Below are positions 1-12,219 of a stretch of 64,000 bases of DNA, one piece after another. The DNA lies in NCBI RefSeq assembly GCF_905220415.1, contig NC_059542.1:11036001-11100000 (forward strand), written 5' to 3'. Both the position numbers and the translations under genes were made by a program. The DNA is from Colias croceus. Its lineage: Eukaryota; Arthropoda; Insecta; Lepidoptera; Pieridae. Each line of letters opens with the position of its first letter. The stretch's first letter is position 1. The notes under the pieces were generated by a model that saw only the letters and a program-made list of their open reading frames with translations, was not told where the DNA came from and did no database searches.

Positions 1-118
1 ACGCGATGATATTATATAGCCTTCCTCGATAAAATTAGGCTACCTACAACTAAATTAAGATTTTCAAAACAGACCCGTAGTTCCTGACTAGCCTTTTCAG
101 TTTTATAATATTAGTATC
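1..118 (-). mobile_element. Family A Helitron-like element, degenerate fragment
   Basis: Read on the minus strand this resembles family A: a head like TACTAATATTATAAA near 118, an internal part matching the 'aggaaggct' and 'tatat' blocks, and a GATGATAT block near base 5. The 3' end runs off the window. It is strongly diverged from the intact copies. Confidence 0.6.
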
Positions 119-120
119 AA

Positions 121-828
121 TTCTAAATCATTATGATATTTTGGACGTAAAAAAATATTGTTGACGACGCAATAAAAATATTTTATTACAATGACATCTT
201 ATCGATATCTAAATGGGATAACGTATCAAAGGTTCAATATTCCATTATTCTTCTAGAACATCCCTGTCCCGGTATTAATGCCCAATAATTCAAGAATCTC
301 GCCTATATATTCAGAAGGTGGCAAAATATATCACATAACGATATCTATTCTGGGAACTTTTGTGATTTCGCAATGGTTTTTATTGCTACGAATAAGTAGA
401 ATATTAAAGGTTTTTAATGTAAGCCTAGCCTGATAACGCATATGAAAACCAGAATTGATTTTAATATTTTGAAGCATTCCCAAACTATGTATAATTCATA
501 ATTTGTTAAATGATATATCATGAGTTTACATTGATGGCAAAAAATATGAAGAAGTTACTTCGATATGATTATACATATAATTTGCCCGGATCTCAAGCTA
601 TTTCTGTACCACACTTCATCCATATCGGTTCAGTGATCCAGGCGTGAAGAAGAGACAGTCATACAGATTTATTTTCGTATTTTTGATATTAATTAGGATT
701 AGGGAATCTAGTTAACTAACACGTATAATTATGTAAAATACTAATTGTATTATTTACGTCTATGTCTATTTACTAAAGGGTAAAATCTACGTATGCTGAA
801 ATGAATAATATCATAGAATTGAAAAAAA
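121..828. other. AT-rich stretch, no gene seen
   Basis: Short open frames only and no recognisable motif or repeat. Ordinary AT-rich intergenic DNA as far as can be read. Confidence 0.5.
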
Positions 829-972
829 AGACGTGTGGCACTTGGGGACTGCCGCGGTAAAGCTATTGCCTTCAAGCCACACCTCCGAGCCCGTCGGAGT
901 GGGGGGAATGAGGTTTTTTCGTTACGGAATTTCTCTCAAGGCCCGCGATAGAAGCTATGCAATAGATTAAAA
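829..972 (+). repeat. Family G GC-rich short interspersed repeat, copy 1
   Basis: A GC-rich island of about 145 bp beginning ACGTGTGGCACT after a run of A and ending in CTATGCAATAGATTAAAA. The same sequence recurs at 16546-16701, 39059-39229 and 48429-48599. Inside are inverted pieces AGCTATTG and CAATAG. This copy lacks a short internal piece present in the others. The class is not recognised; it is non-coding. Confidence 0.8.
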
Positions 973-1947
973 TAAAAAATCCATCATCTATACCCAAATC
1001 ATAATTATTTGTTTTTCTTGAACGTAAAAACATTTACACAGATCTAAAAACATCTTACCTGCCTTCATTTGTTATAAGATGAACTTCCAAGAGGATCCTC
1101 AAAATTTCTGAATTGGGTCGTCTCTTGAAGTTAAAATAGGCAGCTCTTTAGATTGGTACGAATTTGGTTCTTGAAGCTGAAGAATCTTGACAGTTTCGGC
1201 GATTTGGCCAAGTTTGAGTGGTGTTGCTGGTTAGAGTGTTTTGTGATGAAGTGCTGAATTTGTGTTTAGATTGCTAGACTATATTATTGTAGACAATAAT
1301 ATATTTACTGCCTAATTAGTAACCTACATATTGTGTAGTAGCCGCGTGGGTACTATGTAACATTGTATTTTGAAACTAATGAATCGCTTTTTACATAAAT
1401 GGTGACAACAAACAAGCAAATCTTTCCTCTTTATAATATTAAGCGATACTATTGAGTATTGGTTCTTTACAAACACATTCCTCGCTACACAATTCCTCGC
1501 ACATTGTTGGTGGAAAAGCATTGATTGTTAAGTATAAAGGGATCGAAATAATAATGTATCAAGTCTCAATAAATACCTTAATACTATTGTTCCTTAAATT
1601 TAATTCTTCTTTTGTAAAATAATATTGCATAATCTAAATCAGATCCCAAATTAATGACCCTTTTAAACAATAGAGACATTTTCCAAACATTTCCAAGCAT
1701 AATCTCTTTTGAAGTCGGTTAAAAATGGAAAGCGATAATTGCTTTTAAGCCTGCATAGCGTTAATTCATAATGTTGTCATGTATATTAAGCCAATAATAA
1801 TAATCGGCAACGTCGCTTTAATTCCCATAATTAAACACTAATGTTTGACACAAATCCGACGGGATTTTCGTGTTTACGTCGGTTGTTTACATCATTGATT
1901 GATACTATGTACTTATGTAGTATCTATACTAATATTGGAAAGGACTA
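973..1947. other. AT-rich stretch, no gene seen
   Basis: Only short open frames with lepidopteran-intergenic composition. A TACTAATATT-like head at about 1928 may be a truncated Helitron-like element. Nothing else was recognised. Confidence 0.4.
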
Positions 1948-2143
1948 ACTGTGCCGCGCGGTTTCACTTGTGGTTGAACCCGCGGAAAAAATCAAGTCTT
2001 TGTATAGCATGTGTTATCCTAATGTTTTATTGTAAACTTTCATCTAAATTCGTTCATTGGTTTTTTAATTGAAATAGTAACAAAAATACATACATCCATG
2101 TATCCTCACTATCTTTCGCATATTATAATATTATTCAGTAGGA
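1948..2143 (-). mobile_element. Helitron-like element (family B type), diverged
   Basis: On the minus strand it runs from a TCC head at 2143 (preceded by A on that strand), through a CGAAAGATAGTGAGGATA block, to a GC-rich CGCGGG/CCGCGC tail near 1950. The terminal CTAG has decayed. It is non-autonomous, with no coding capacity. Confidence 0.6.
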
Positions 2144-2225
2144 TTTTGGATATGGTATAGTGGGTGAAACAATGAAACAACAAGAGCCTTCACAAATTGT
2201 ACCTATTGATTTTAATATCTATCTG

Positions 2226-2418
2226 CAGATAAATTGTGCTCGCGGTTTTACCCGCATTGTTCTATAGCCTATTGTATATATATTATTATAGCCTTTAGCC
2301 TTCCTCGATAAATGGGCTATGTAACGCTGAAAGAATGTGTCAAATTGAACCAGCAGTTTCTGATATTCGTTAAGCAAACAAAGAAACAAGCGATCCAGCA
2401 TTATAATACTAGTATAGA
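2226..2418 (-). mobile_element. Family A Helitron-like element, diverged
   Basis: On the minus strand the 5' end is TCTATACTAGTATTATAA at about 2418, flanked by A|T. The body contains the 'cccatttatcgaggaagg' block and a GC tail near 2235. It is diverged from the family but nearly full length. Confidence 0.7.
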
Positions 2419-2916
2419 TGAATCACAGATTATATTAGAATCTAATCAAGCCTTTCCTATTATTTATTATGAAAATTTATCACTGCGTTATTTAATTTAA
2501 ATGCCGCATCCAATTAATTAATAAACACTAATTGTTATGGAGTAGGTAATTGATGCCACAGTTTGCTTGTTTTTATAATAATGCTATTTGATAATTGCTG
2601 TTATTTGTAAGGTATTTAGTTTCAGTTTAGAAATTTTAGTTGTTACGCAACTTCATACATTTTAGTGACCTTCATTTGTGCTTTGAGGTAGAAAATCTGT
2701 TTCAGAGAATACAAAATGGTTCTTTATTTACAAAGAAGAAAAAATATTATAAATATTTGAGTAAAATACTTTGAAATATATTTTAGTTGTAAATAACTGC
2801 TGCACTGCTGCTCTACTTTTTATGACCATTTTCACACTTGAAACAAACACAATGCAAAAACATATTAATAATTGTACAATAAACTATTACCTACCTATTA
2901 AGATAAGTGCCATTAA

Positions 2917-3107
2917 TCTATACTTAATATTATAAAGCTGAAGAGTTTGTTTGTTTGAACGCGCTAATCTAGGGAACCGGTCCGATTTAAAAAATTATAT
3001 CGGTGTTAGATAGCCCATTTATCGAGGAAGGTTATAGGCTATATTATATCATCTCGCTAAGACGAACAAGAGCGGAGCACTGCGGTAAAACCGCGGAGCA
3101 CAGCTTG
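2917..3107 (+). mobile_element. Family A Helitron-like element, near complete
   Basis: Starts TC after an A at 2916, then TATACTTAATATTATAAAG. The GTTTGTTTGAACGCGCTAAT block follows, and it ends with a GC-rich hairpin (ACCGCGGAGCACAGC) and CTTG, a decayed CTAG. The A|T insertion context and TC...CTRR ends are Helitron hallmarks. About 191 bp, no coding capacity. Confidence 0.8.
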
Positions 3108-3739
3108 TATACCTAATATAAATAACATACATACACACTATATTACCTAAAATTTAGATACTTCTTTGTTATAGTTAATAACAAAGAAGCATCAACATTA
3201 TAGTACTAGGTACTACCGATTACACGCCACCAAAAGCGACATTCTGTACATTTCCCGATATTCTACGAATCATTTCATGGTTTTGGGGCTTTCAAAAAAA
3301 TTGCGTCTCGCAGCCAATCACGAAGATTGCACTTTATCCTTCACAGCACTGTTTCTGTGTTTGTTAAAATACTTTGCTTTGCTTGGTATTGCAAATTCTG
3401 TAGTTCAAAAAGATAAAAGATCTTTCTTTGATAGCAGCAGTATGCAAAAAGTTTTGGTATGTAATTGAAAAAGTTAGTTATGTATCACTGATTAATTAAA
3501 TGTTTTAACATGGATTATTATTTTCATTAATATTGCTTGATAGAGATCGCTTGAAAGTATATGTACGCTGTCTATGTAATATGGTAAATGTTTCTTTCCC
3601 TTTTTGTTTTATTTTCTGTATTTATGCTTAATATAGTGTGTTGTATTTTTGCAAATTACAAATAAAATTTGAAACAAAGAGAGGTAATTTACAGATAATA
3701 GGTACTTTTTGTCAATAATGAAAATCGCATTCTAGAAAA
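3108..3739. other. AT-rich stretch, no gene seen
   Basis: Contains a 63-codon open frame at 3277-3468 with no recognisable domain and no conserved context. No repeat was identified apart from short AT-rich runs. Confidence 0.4.
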
Positions 3740-3830
3740 TATATTATTATATTATGTCGTGGCCATATCGTAGGCTCATTTCATGAAATGATCAAATCTA
3801 CGATATGGCCACGACATATTATATATTATA
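3740..3830. repeat. Near-perfect palindrome (fold-back MITE, family K)
   Basis: Left arm TGTCGTGGCCATATCGTAG and right arm CTACGATATGGCCACGACA are exact inverted copies. The centre contains the self-complementary 16-mer TCATTTCATGAAATGA, and AT-rich flanks extend the pairing on both sides. It looks like a miniature inverted-repeat element; the AT/TA context would suit a TA-targeting element, but that is inference. Confidence 0.85.
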
Positions 3831-4334
3831 TGACGTATTACGAAACATGTTATTACGTGTAAACGTTCAATTTATATTATACACATAAGAATTTTCATAT
3901 GAAACTGAAATAAACATACGAAAATATTTTGGTTGTTTGATAAAATTCTCAATAATTACGCTGTCTGCTGATAAAACTTTTTCTATCAGACTCGAAATGA
4001 AGATTCAAGTTAGAAAGGACATTTCATGGAGAAATTTAGCTCGACAGTTTGAAATTACAAAAAGTTCATATGAATTTTTCTTTTTTGCGGTTTTATCGCT
4101 TGATTTCATATTTCTGATAAGGAATCTCATCATAAAGCTAACTTTCATAATATAAACCGATATTAAAACACAAATAATAGAACCTAAACTTCTTTGAAAA
4201 TCTGCATTGAATCAGTATTCGTGAACATTTTTTTGTTAATGATAAAATGATTAGAAAAATAAATTAATTTCAAAAAGATTGCAAATTAATTTCTCTATTT
4301 CTACAATATAAAAGGACGAGTAATAATTATAGGC
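3831..4334. other. AT-rich stretch, no gene seen
   Basis: A 72-codon open frame at 3937-4155 is present, with no family recognised and no splice or promoter context. It is probably fortuitous. Confidence 0.35.
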
Positions 4335-4500
4335 TTTATATTATAGACAATAGACAATAGACAAACATTTATTCACAAAAATAACACATTATTACAACAG
4401 CTGACAATCACAATAATTAAACATAGAAAAAATACAAATAAAAAAAAACAAAACACATATGACAATTTAATACATAATAAATAAATAATTAAATAGGTTG
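4335..4500 (-). mobile_element. Possible retroelement 3' end (minus strand)
   Basis: Three near-tandem copies of TAGACAA lead into ACATTTATTCACAAAAATAA and an A-rich tract. On the minus strand this reads as a 3' terminus ending in a short tandem repeat tail, as LINE and SINE 3' ends often do. No coding remnant is visible. Confidence 0.35.
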
Positions 4501-4538
4501 CTAATAAGTTAGTCCAAGATCCCAGAGATCCCTATTAT

Positions 4539-4594
4539 CATGCTAAGACCAACAGGAGCGGAGCCAGGCGGGTGAAACCGCGCGGCACAGCTAG
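4539..4594 (+). mobile_element. Family A Helitron-like 3' end fragment
   Basis: Only the last 56 bp are present: GCTAAGACCAACAGGAGCGG, then the GC tail CGCGCGGCACAG and the terminal CTAG followed by T. The 5' part is missing. Confidence 0.75.
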
Positions 4595-4600
4595 TCTACA

Positions 4601-5736
4601 ATATAAAAGGATCTAACATATCAAAATACCAGTTTTTCTTCTTCTTCTAGAAAAGGGACGTAATATATCAGAATTTCAGGCTTTCTTTAAATTATCTTTT
4701 TATTTAATCGCGCTTAACTTCCACGACTTTACGTTTCAGCGAAAAGCAATTTATTATGACTCCGCTTGTTAAAAACACTTTCAAAGTAATGTCTTGTTCT
4801 TTTGTCGAGAAGTGAGACATAAAAGCACACACACTTCTCTTTTAAACCGCTTTCATCGAGATTTTTACTCAAAACTTCGTGTCACAATTCTTGATATTTT
4901 ATTTTGAAGAACGCTCAGCGGTTTCTTATATTTTCCAACGTATAATAATATTTTATGGGAGAAGTGATTTCTCATAAAAGTTGCTAGCCTGAGCAAATAC
5001 GAGGAATAAAAGTGTATGATTTTATAAAAGTTGTATACTAACGTGAAAGCGAGGGATGAGGAAGCGGTTGACGTTTTAAATTGTACAAAAATAAATGATG
5101 CCATAAGTATGAATGAAATAGCACAATTTCAGATATATGATTTTATCCTAATATCAAAGAGATATTTCTAATGGAAATTAATACCGGAAGTTTAACTTGC
5201 ACGATATAGAAATTTTGTTTGAAATAACAATACGTTAGGTACTTATGGGCACTGGGAAAGCAATTTGTATATGAATAAAAATAAACTATTACCTATCAAT
5301 ACTAATTTAAGCAATAGACGAGCTTTTAGTTACAACAAAAACATTGTTATTTTTTCTTCACATTTGAATGAATTAATTTGGTTCAATAAAGCTAGATATT
5401 TTTATAGAGTTTTTTGTTGACATTTTTACGTATAGTGTAAACCGTCCCGCCTTCGCCCATAGTACTTACGCAGCATAGAGTACTCAGGGGTTGATTACCT
5501 GTGATTAGCTCGTTCAAACATACAAACTCTTGAGATTAATCTTATTAGCATAAACAAATACATACATAAAAATAGAAGATTAAAAAAGACAACAACAAAT
5601 TGCTTTTAAAGCACGAAGAAAAAAAAAATACATTGAACCTTTGATCGCTACATAAACTTCACTTAGTTCCAAGTTAACTTGGTTGGGTTAAGTCCTGTGG
5701 CTAGGTTTTAGCTCGCCGAGGTCAAGACCTGTCGCT
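4601..5736. other. AT-rich stretch with a decayed Helitron-like trace
   Basis: No gene seen. Bases around 5445-5560 (CGCCTTCGCCCATAGTAC ... GATTAGCTCGTTCAAACATA) look like a badly decayed minus-strand family A/D element. The rest is unremarkable. Confidence 0.35.
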
Positions 5737-5843
5737 CCATCTTAAAGCAGTATTGTTCCCAGTGTGGAACAAGGACAGCGCTATACATGTCATATAGCGC
5801 CATCCCTTTCCCACGCTGAAAGTAATATTGCTATAAGACATGG
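5737..5843. repeat. Imperfect inverted-repeat MITE with hairpin centre
   Basis: Left arm 5748-5785 (CAGTATTGTTCCCAGTGTGG ... CAGCGCTATA) pairs with right arm 5793-5832 (TATAGCGCCAT ... AGTAATATTGCT). The pairing extends outward through CCATCTTAAAG and CTATAAGACATGG. About 107 bp in all, a fold-back element with several mismatches and no coding capacity. Confidence 0.7.
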
Positions 5844-8800
5844 TAGCCTGAGTTAAAGATCACGTAATCCATTATTATAGCGCGCGTGACTCTTTTAGTG
5901 GAACTTTTCTTGTAATCCTGTTTAGGTATTCTGAAATACTTGCATTTTTAACCTTTAATGTAACCGACTCCATTAGATTCAATTTTTACCCACTTTATAC
6001 GGACATTTTGCAAATTGCACCTTTATCGAATTGGTGATACATAATACGATTATTTCATTAGTTTATCTTTAAAGCGTGTTTTTTTAGTTTTTAAACTATT
6101 TTATGGATAAGTGAGATATAAAGAATAAAACTATCAGGTTGGAATTCAACATACCTAATAATATTATATAAGAATTGTGAAGAAACATTTTAAAGCAACA
6201 AAAATGCATTTAAATGAATTATTCTTATCCTATAAGATACAGATACCTCATACTTTATTTAGCACAATAATATTATTCTTAAAAAAGTAAGCGTTGTTAT
6301 TATAAAAAAAAAATCAATAATTAAAATGTTAACAAGTTTGTTAATAACTAACGAAACCGTAACAGTTATGAACAAATGCAAATGAATCAGCATTAAAAAG
6401 CCTTTTAATAAAATCTGCAAACATTAACACTAATACTACTACTAATAAAATGTTACCCATTCGCTATGCAATGGATTAGTTATTGATGTTTCATGTAAGC
6501 AAGAGCAGGGCACAGCTTTGATAGAAAATGGTTGAAATTTATTCATTATTTAACTTTTTATTTGTAATGACGTAAGATTATTAAATAGTTTCTCAAATTA
6601 ATTCATTACAATAAATCAAACAAGGTTTGATTATCTACTCACTAACACCGGTTAATATAATTGTCTGCCAACCGGAATAATTAGTGAAGGAAACGTGATT
6701 AGTGCATTTCAATTAAGACAATCCGTATTCATTATTGACCTATCCACTCGATTAGATTTGTATACGAAATGTATATTATGGACAGTTCGATCGTCTAATC
6801 GGTGTTTATTAATAAGAAGAAGTTTATCGTGAGACAAGATCTTTCCTTTTAAAGATATTTTTTCATATAAAATTACAAATTCATATGAAATAATTTGAAC
6901 TATTTTCTAATATTCTTAGTACGTGCTGTTCTTTTAACATTAATGTTTCAATGAATGGTAAAAATACATAATATTTAGACGTGATCAATGATATTGATTT
7001 TTATCACACAATTATTTTATAAGTTATGGAATTATATTATATCGGTACAAAATACAATATTATGGGTTGGTATGTTATACAAAACACAATTCTCCAAATT
7101 TGTATTAACACTACTTGCAACGAAACACTATTATATACAATACAAATATTTAAGACACAAACCAAGTATCTAAGGTCGGTATATTTTCACTTAACTCAGC
7201 CATTTGTTTCATATAGCCATGCTATAATCAATGCTAGTTCATGATTTAATACTTTGTTACTTATAATAAATACTCCATAAAAACAAGCCTAAAAAAACTC
7301 AAAGTCCACAAAAATAAAATATACGAACAGCCAATATTCAATCAGTAGGTCGAATTGTCATTACTGACGATTTTCGTTTTATTAGGTACGTGAGGGACGA
7401 ACTTTCATTTGGGAGGTGAGAATGCCCTCAGAGGTAAAGGCCCTTTCATCACTGCTTATACTTTGGTATAAATTTAAACTGAGGGTGGGAAAGCGTTGAG
7501 TTTTCATTTGTTTATGGCTGGTTATTGAATTTTTGGTTTATAAGTCTTTATAATATTTTGTACCTAGTGATTAGGAAGGATCTTTTGGCTTGAAAAAGAT
7601 TCTTTGAAAGTTCCGTAAGTATATTATGTGTGTTAACTCTGTAGGGTTAAATGAAAAGTGTTTCTATTTCCATTTATATAATCACCAACATATTCAATAA
7701 TTCTGTCATTATTTGTCCTGAAAATGTCATATTTCCAATAATGTAATGTTTAATAAATCGTACACTATACACCTTCCTAAATAATAAACATTCCGCGATA
7801 TTTTAAACAACACTATACAGTGAAATAATAAGGAAATAAATCAACTACCTACAGACGTATCCACTGGTCACCTATTATCATTAACATTGAAATTTAATCT
7901 TAACAAATTACGGGAATAAAATTGAGGTCTAAATACAAATTTGCTCAGATTCATCGGAACGAATCCAGTAAAAAATCGCCAACGTCGCTTCATTCAACAG
8001 TAATTTAATAACTACGTCCGGTGTTGAAAATTTCCGATGTTGAACTTTGAATTATTTTTATTTGCTTAAATTTTTGAAGTGAAACTTCTCTATCGGGGTT
8101 GGAAAAAAATTTAGTTTTTCGTTACGCGCCATCTTTTTCTTATCCCTACCACGCGTGATTCGACGTATTTCTGTAAAGTTGCATATATAGTATTTTTTTT
8201 TTTTAAATAAGGTCATAAAGAAGTCGCACTTCTTACGTGTGTACACGCACACATTTTTTTATTTGTCTGGTTGGTAGAGCTCTTAACGGTTTAAACTTAC
8301 TTGATTATGATTGACTTAATATATATTAATAGATCTTGACTAAGAATCTCTCTCATGCCTCTTCCGAATATAAAAACTATTCATAAAATCAAATAGTATA
8401 GAGAGAGGTAGTTATTATACATGTAGATAGAGTTTGGACGGATGTATGTGTGTTTCTCTGCTATGTAGAAACGGCTGATGTCTGCTGTTACCGTTTCTAA
8501 ATGAAAAACAGCATAATTACCGATTATAATCTGGCAGTCAAATGTGGATATTCGGAAAAAGTTATTTTATAAAAGAGCAATCATAAATAAATTGATATTT
8601 TTCTAGCTCTCTTGATTTTATATCTGTTCCTTATTCCAATCAAACATTACACAATCCTTAATACTCTTAAACCAGAATACGTTCAATAAAATGTTCAGTT
8701 TTGAAGAAACAACAAAATTGGGAAATTGTGTTCTATCCCAATACACGTAGAGTTGAAAATTGTGAACCTAATCTAAATTGCAATAATTCAACTTTAAGTC

Positions 8801-8927
8801 TTAATCCTAAGGGGTTTTTGAAACATTCCCAATGCGATATTCAGCTTAATTTCCTTTGTTTAAGTCTTTTTGATGAAGAATTATTGTCCGTTTGTGTAAC
8901 AGAAATGTTAACAGCAATTATATTATA
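5844..8927. other. 3 kb of AT-rich DNA, no gene seen
   Basis: Open frames are all short (61-76 codons), overlap each other, and match no family I recognise. A less AT-rich patch at about 7385-7500 (GTGAGGGACGAAC ... GAGGGTGGGAAAG) could be an old repeat fragment. No TIR, tRNA or exon-like structure was identified. Confidence 0.45.
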
Positions 8928-9103
8928 CTAGCTTCCGCCCGCGGCTTCGCCCGCGTGGTGTTTTTTCGCAATAAAAGGTAGCCTATGTTATTTCTCAGGA
9001 TCTAAAGATTGTCAGTGCCAAATTTCATCAAAATCGGTTTAGAGGTTTAAGCGGGAAAGCGTAACAGACAGAGTTACTTTCGCATTTATAATATTAGTAG
9101 GGA
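8928..9103 (-). mobile_element. Family B Helitron-like element
   Basis: The minus-strand 5' end is TCCCTACTAATATTATAAAT at 9103 in A|T context. It ends with the GC hairpin CGCGGGCGAAGCCGCGGGCG and CTAG at 8928-8931 followed by T. The body has the typical ATGAAATTTGGCACTGACAA block. 176 bp, structurally complete, non-autonomous. Confidence 0.85.
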
Positions 9104-9464
9104 TTTATATGGTAAATCTAGGTCAATTAATACTCAATGTAATCTAAGTAAATTAGTAAATAATTGGTAATGTTTTAAGATTTAATGGATTCCTCATAGA
9201 ATTAGGTTTATCATGAAACCTAGGAAACTGTTGAATTTTTAACATGAAATTTTATGAAGACATCGCGTAAAGTTATATCGATTTTGCGATAGAGAAGATT
9301 AAAAGAGTACTGTAGCTTTTTCAAGAAAAGGGCTACTAATAACAGTTGTTTATTATAAAAAAATTGAAATTTTGTAGCATCAAATCTGTTGATACATAGA
9401 CAGATGAATTGTAGAGTAATTTTCGTTCGTTATGTATATTAATAAAAGCTAGGTAATATAATAT

Positions 9465-9585
9465 CCGGGTTCGCTTTCCGGTAGAGACGAAGAAGAAAAA
9501 ATGTCTCGGTCTGGCAGGACACAGAAGGCTGATCACCTACTTGTCCCTAAAGAAAATCGTTCAGTGAAACAGATGTACGCATAAA
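9465..9585 (+). mobile_element. tRNA-derived SINE fragment (family M)
   Basis: Begins at a B-box remnant (CCGGGTTCGCTTTCCGG), then GTCTCGGTCTGGCAGGACAC, AAGGCTGATCACCTACTTGT and CAGTGAAACAGATGTA. The related block GGTCTGTCATGACGCAGAAG and its downstream sequence recur at 32925-33000. The A-box part is missing, so this is a 5'-truncated copy. Confidence 0.6.
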
Positions 9586-10059
9586 TTTCATAACTTCACT
9601 TTTAATATTAATTTATCTATTGGCATATACTTAGATGCAAAGAGAAAGTAACATTTACGTTATTTAACGAGGGTCCGACACTATCGCGCCTACTCCTCAG
9701 GGTGACCCATAAGGGTATCAAGATAGTTATCTTTACGACCCTGTCGATGGCTATAGGACGTGGTATGGGATAGTAAAATTAAACAAGATTTATTTTATGA
9801 CAGCCATGGCTTTTTGCGTTCATATTTTGCGTTTTATTGTTGACTATCCGAAGTTTGTGAATACGCACTAAATCTACAACTTACGCTCAAGAATTTTCTT
9901 TTTTTTACGCTTAATTTAAATAATAATGACGTAATTAATAATATAAAATAAAAATAAAATAAATAAATAATATAAAGTCAATATTTATATTGTAAACTAA
10001 TCGCTTGCCTCTATGCTAGCCTGCCTGCGCAGTTTTTTTATATTTTTATTAGTTAGGTA
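9586..10059. other. Intergenic stretch, possible old repeat piece
   Basis: A moderately GC-rich patch at about 9665-9770 (GGGTCCGACACTATCGCG ... GGCTATAGGACGTGGTATGG) stands out from its AT-rich neighbours and may be a LINE remnant. No frame or motif supports a specific call. Confidence 0.35.
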
Positions 10060-10244
10060 CTAGCTGCTCCGCGCGGTTTCACCCCCGTGGCTCCACTCCT
10101 GTTGGTCGTAGCGTGATGATATATAGCCTATAGCCTTTCTCGATAATTAATGACCGAAAGAATTTTTCAAATCGGACCTCCTTCCTGAGATTAGCGCGTT
10201 CAAACAAACAAACAAACTCTTCAGCTTTATAATATTAGTATAGA
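10060..10244 (-). mobile_element. Family A Helitron-like element
   Basis: The minus-strand 5' end is TCTATACTAATATTATAAAG at 10244 in A|T context. The 3' end is CTAG at 10060-10063, preceded by the CCGCGCGGAGC hairpin region. The body matches other A copies, with a small change in the GAGGAAGG block. 185 bp, complete. Confidence 0.85.
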
Positions 10245-12047
10245 TAATCCTAATTCAATCGAAAGGAATCAGGCTAAAATGATGCATCTAAACATTTTTA
10301 ACTGATTTTAGAACATATAACTGGGCTTATTAAACCAGCAAAACTATGAATTTTTGTCACTTATCCTGTGAAAAACCTTAGAAAACTTTAGTTGAAAGAC
10401 TCGATTGATAGCCATTCTTTTCTAACTAAGGCAATATCTTAAATACTTTGTGAATAAATAAAGGCTTGACATATGCGATAATAATATGATGGACATTGTG
10501 ATAGTGACCCCTATTTGCACTAGGGGTGGATTCGCTTCTCATTACGAGAAATCGATTGTGTCGTTTAGTATACTGCCACAAATACATAAAACATATGTTA
10601 CTGGATGAGACAAGTGACACAGTAGTGTCAGTTGTTAAATTTGAAATAAGTGTAAAGCTCACAATTAAAATTAAATTTAAAAAGAGTTGAAAGTATAGAT
10701 TTGGAGTTCCTTGAGTTCCTTCCAATTCATTCCTAATTATTGACCAGGGGGCTAACATGATGTCTTGAAGCAGTTTCCAGTGTGAGAAAATGATAGCGCT
10801 AGAAGACCTAAATAGCTCTATCATTTTTCTATATTGGGATAAATAATTACTGATTTAAGACTGGTAAACCCCCTGATCGACGTTTGTAATCGAAGTGAAA
10901 TGCCTCCTATGTAAAAATTCAATTAGGTTAAGAATACAAAGTTATTTCTAATAAGATGCTAAATTAATGCCATAAATATAAAATTCGTTCTTACCTATAA
11001 AGGTGCTTTTCCACATATAATGACACATTCCTCGCTACACATCCTCACACATTATTGGTGTTAAAGCACGCTAACCCTTCACTGCTAGCCAAATATATTA
11101 ATTAATATAGAGACGAAGCTCCTGTCACATCTAGTTGTGTATGCTCTATGACCATGTAACATGTATCAGCCAGCAATATTCCTTGAGCGTCCGGGAAACC
11201 ATTTTATTGTCATCGTCGGTTAACTCAACGTTATTTATGTTCCTTTATTATTTACTGTGTAGACGCAACCTAGTATTGCTAAGTATTATTTTATGGGTTT
11301 TGTTTGATTTTGCTGTTATTTATTATTCTTTCGGTCATATGAAATAATGTCTAAAAAGGTGATGTAGGTATATTATACGAACATTGGTTTTATTTTTATT
11401 ATTCAAAAGTACTTTATTAACTAAGCATTATTATTGGGATACATTTATAGTATAGATTTAGTAGAAAAGTATTTTTTAAGTAATATATTTACGCTTTTTA
11501 AATGTATTTACATCTATGCCACTAAAAATGATCGGACCATTAATATTTTTGCATTATTGGCTTGCATTTAAATAATTAGGAGAATGTAGATTGAAGGTAT
11601 GTGTAATATGAATAAAATTATTTTGTAGATATTTATGGTCCTTTTATTCATATCGACATGATAAGTTAACTATTTTCATCATTTGATCCTACAATAATCT
11701 AATATAATATTAATTAGAATGTTAATCTGGTTGGCCTTGAATTGAAGGATTATAAAACATTAACATGGCTTTAATTAATATTAAACTAAACCAAATTTAA
11801 AGCAAATGTAATCTCTTTATTAACTACATTCTGGATTAAACTGTTGGTTCATAATTATTAATCTATATGTTTGTTATTGTCTGTTATATGCAATAAAAAA
11901 TGTTATGCTAAATGAAACTATGTATTATCACAAAGGGCTCTGGTATATATTGTATATTTTTCTTATGTGATATTTAATAATAATAATATAAACCTTTTGT
12001 TTGATAGTATTTTCTAGGGTTTGATTTTACGCGAGTATTATACATTT
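10245..12047. other. 1.8 kb AT-rich stretch with one longer unrecognised open frame
   Basis: An open frame of 132 codons lies on the minus strand at 10426-10824, the longest frame outside the LINE. Its translation has a hydrophobic segment (LFLNLILIVSFTLIS) but no family signature, no exon-like borders and ordinary AT-rich composition. It is more likely chance or a decayed element than a gene. Nothing else was recognised in the interval. Confidence 0.35.
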
Positions 12048-12158
12048 AGAAATTAAAGACTCCCCGTGACCACGCTCGCTGTAAAGTGTTCGAAACGTCG
12101 GGAAAATAATAGAATGAATAAATCGCGTTTAAAATCCGTTAAAAAGTCTTTAATTTCT
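12048..12158. repeat. 111-bp element with 14-bp perfect inverted ends (family O)
   Basis: Ends AGAAATTAAAGACT and AGTCTTTAATTTCT are perfect inverted copies. The interior is GC-richer, with GTGACCACGCTCGCTG and TTCGAAACGTCGGG. Base composition contrasts sharply with the flanks. The class is unknown; the interior recalls retroelement terminal sequences (see findings). Confidence 0.6.
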
Positions 12159-12180
12159 TTTGTTTGATGTTAACAGACTC

Positions 12181-12188
12181 CTTTCTTT

Positions 12189-12219
<31 letters not shown>

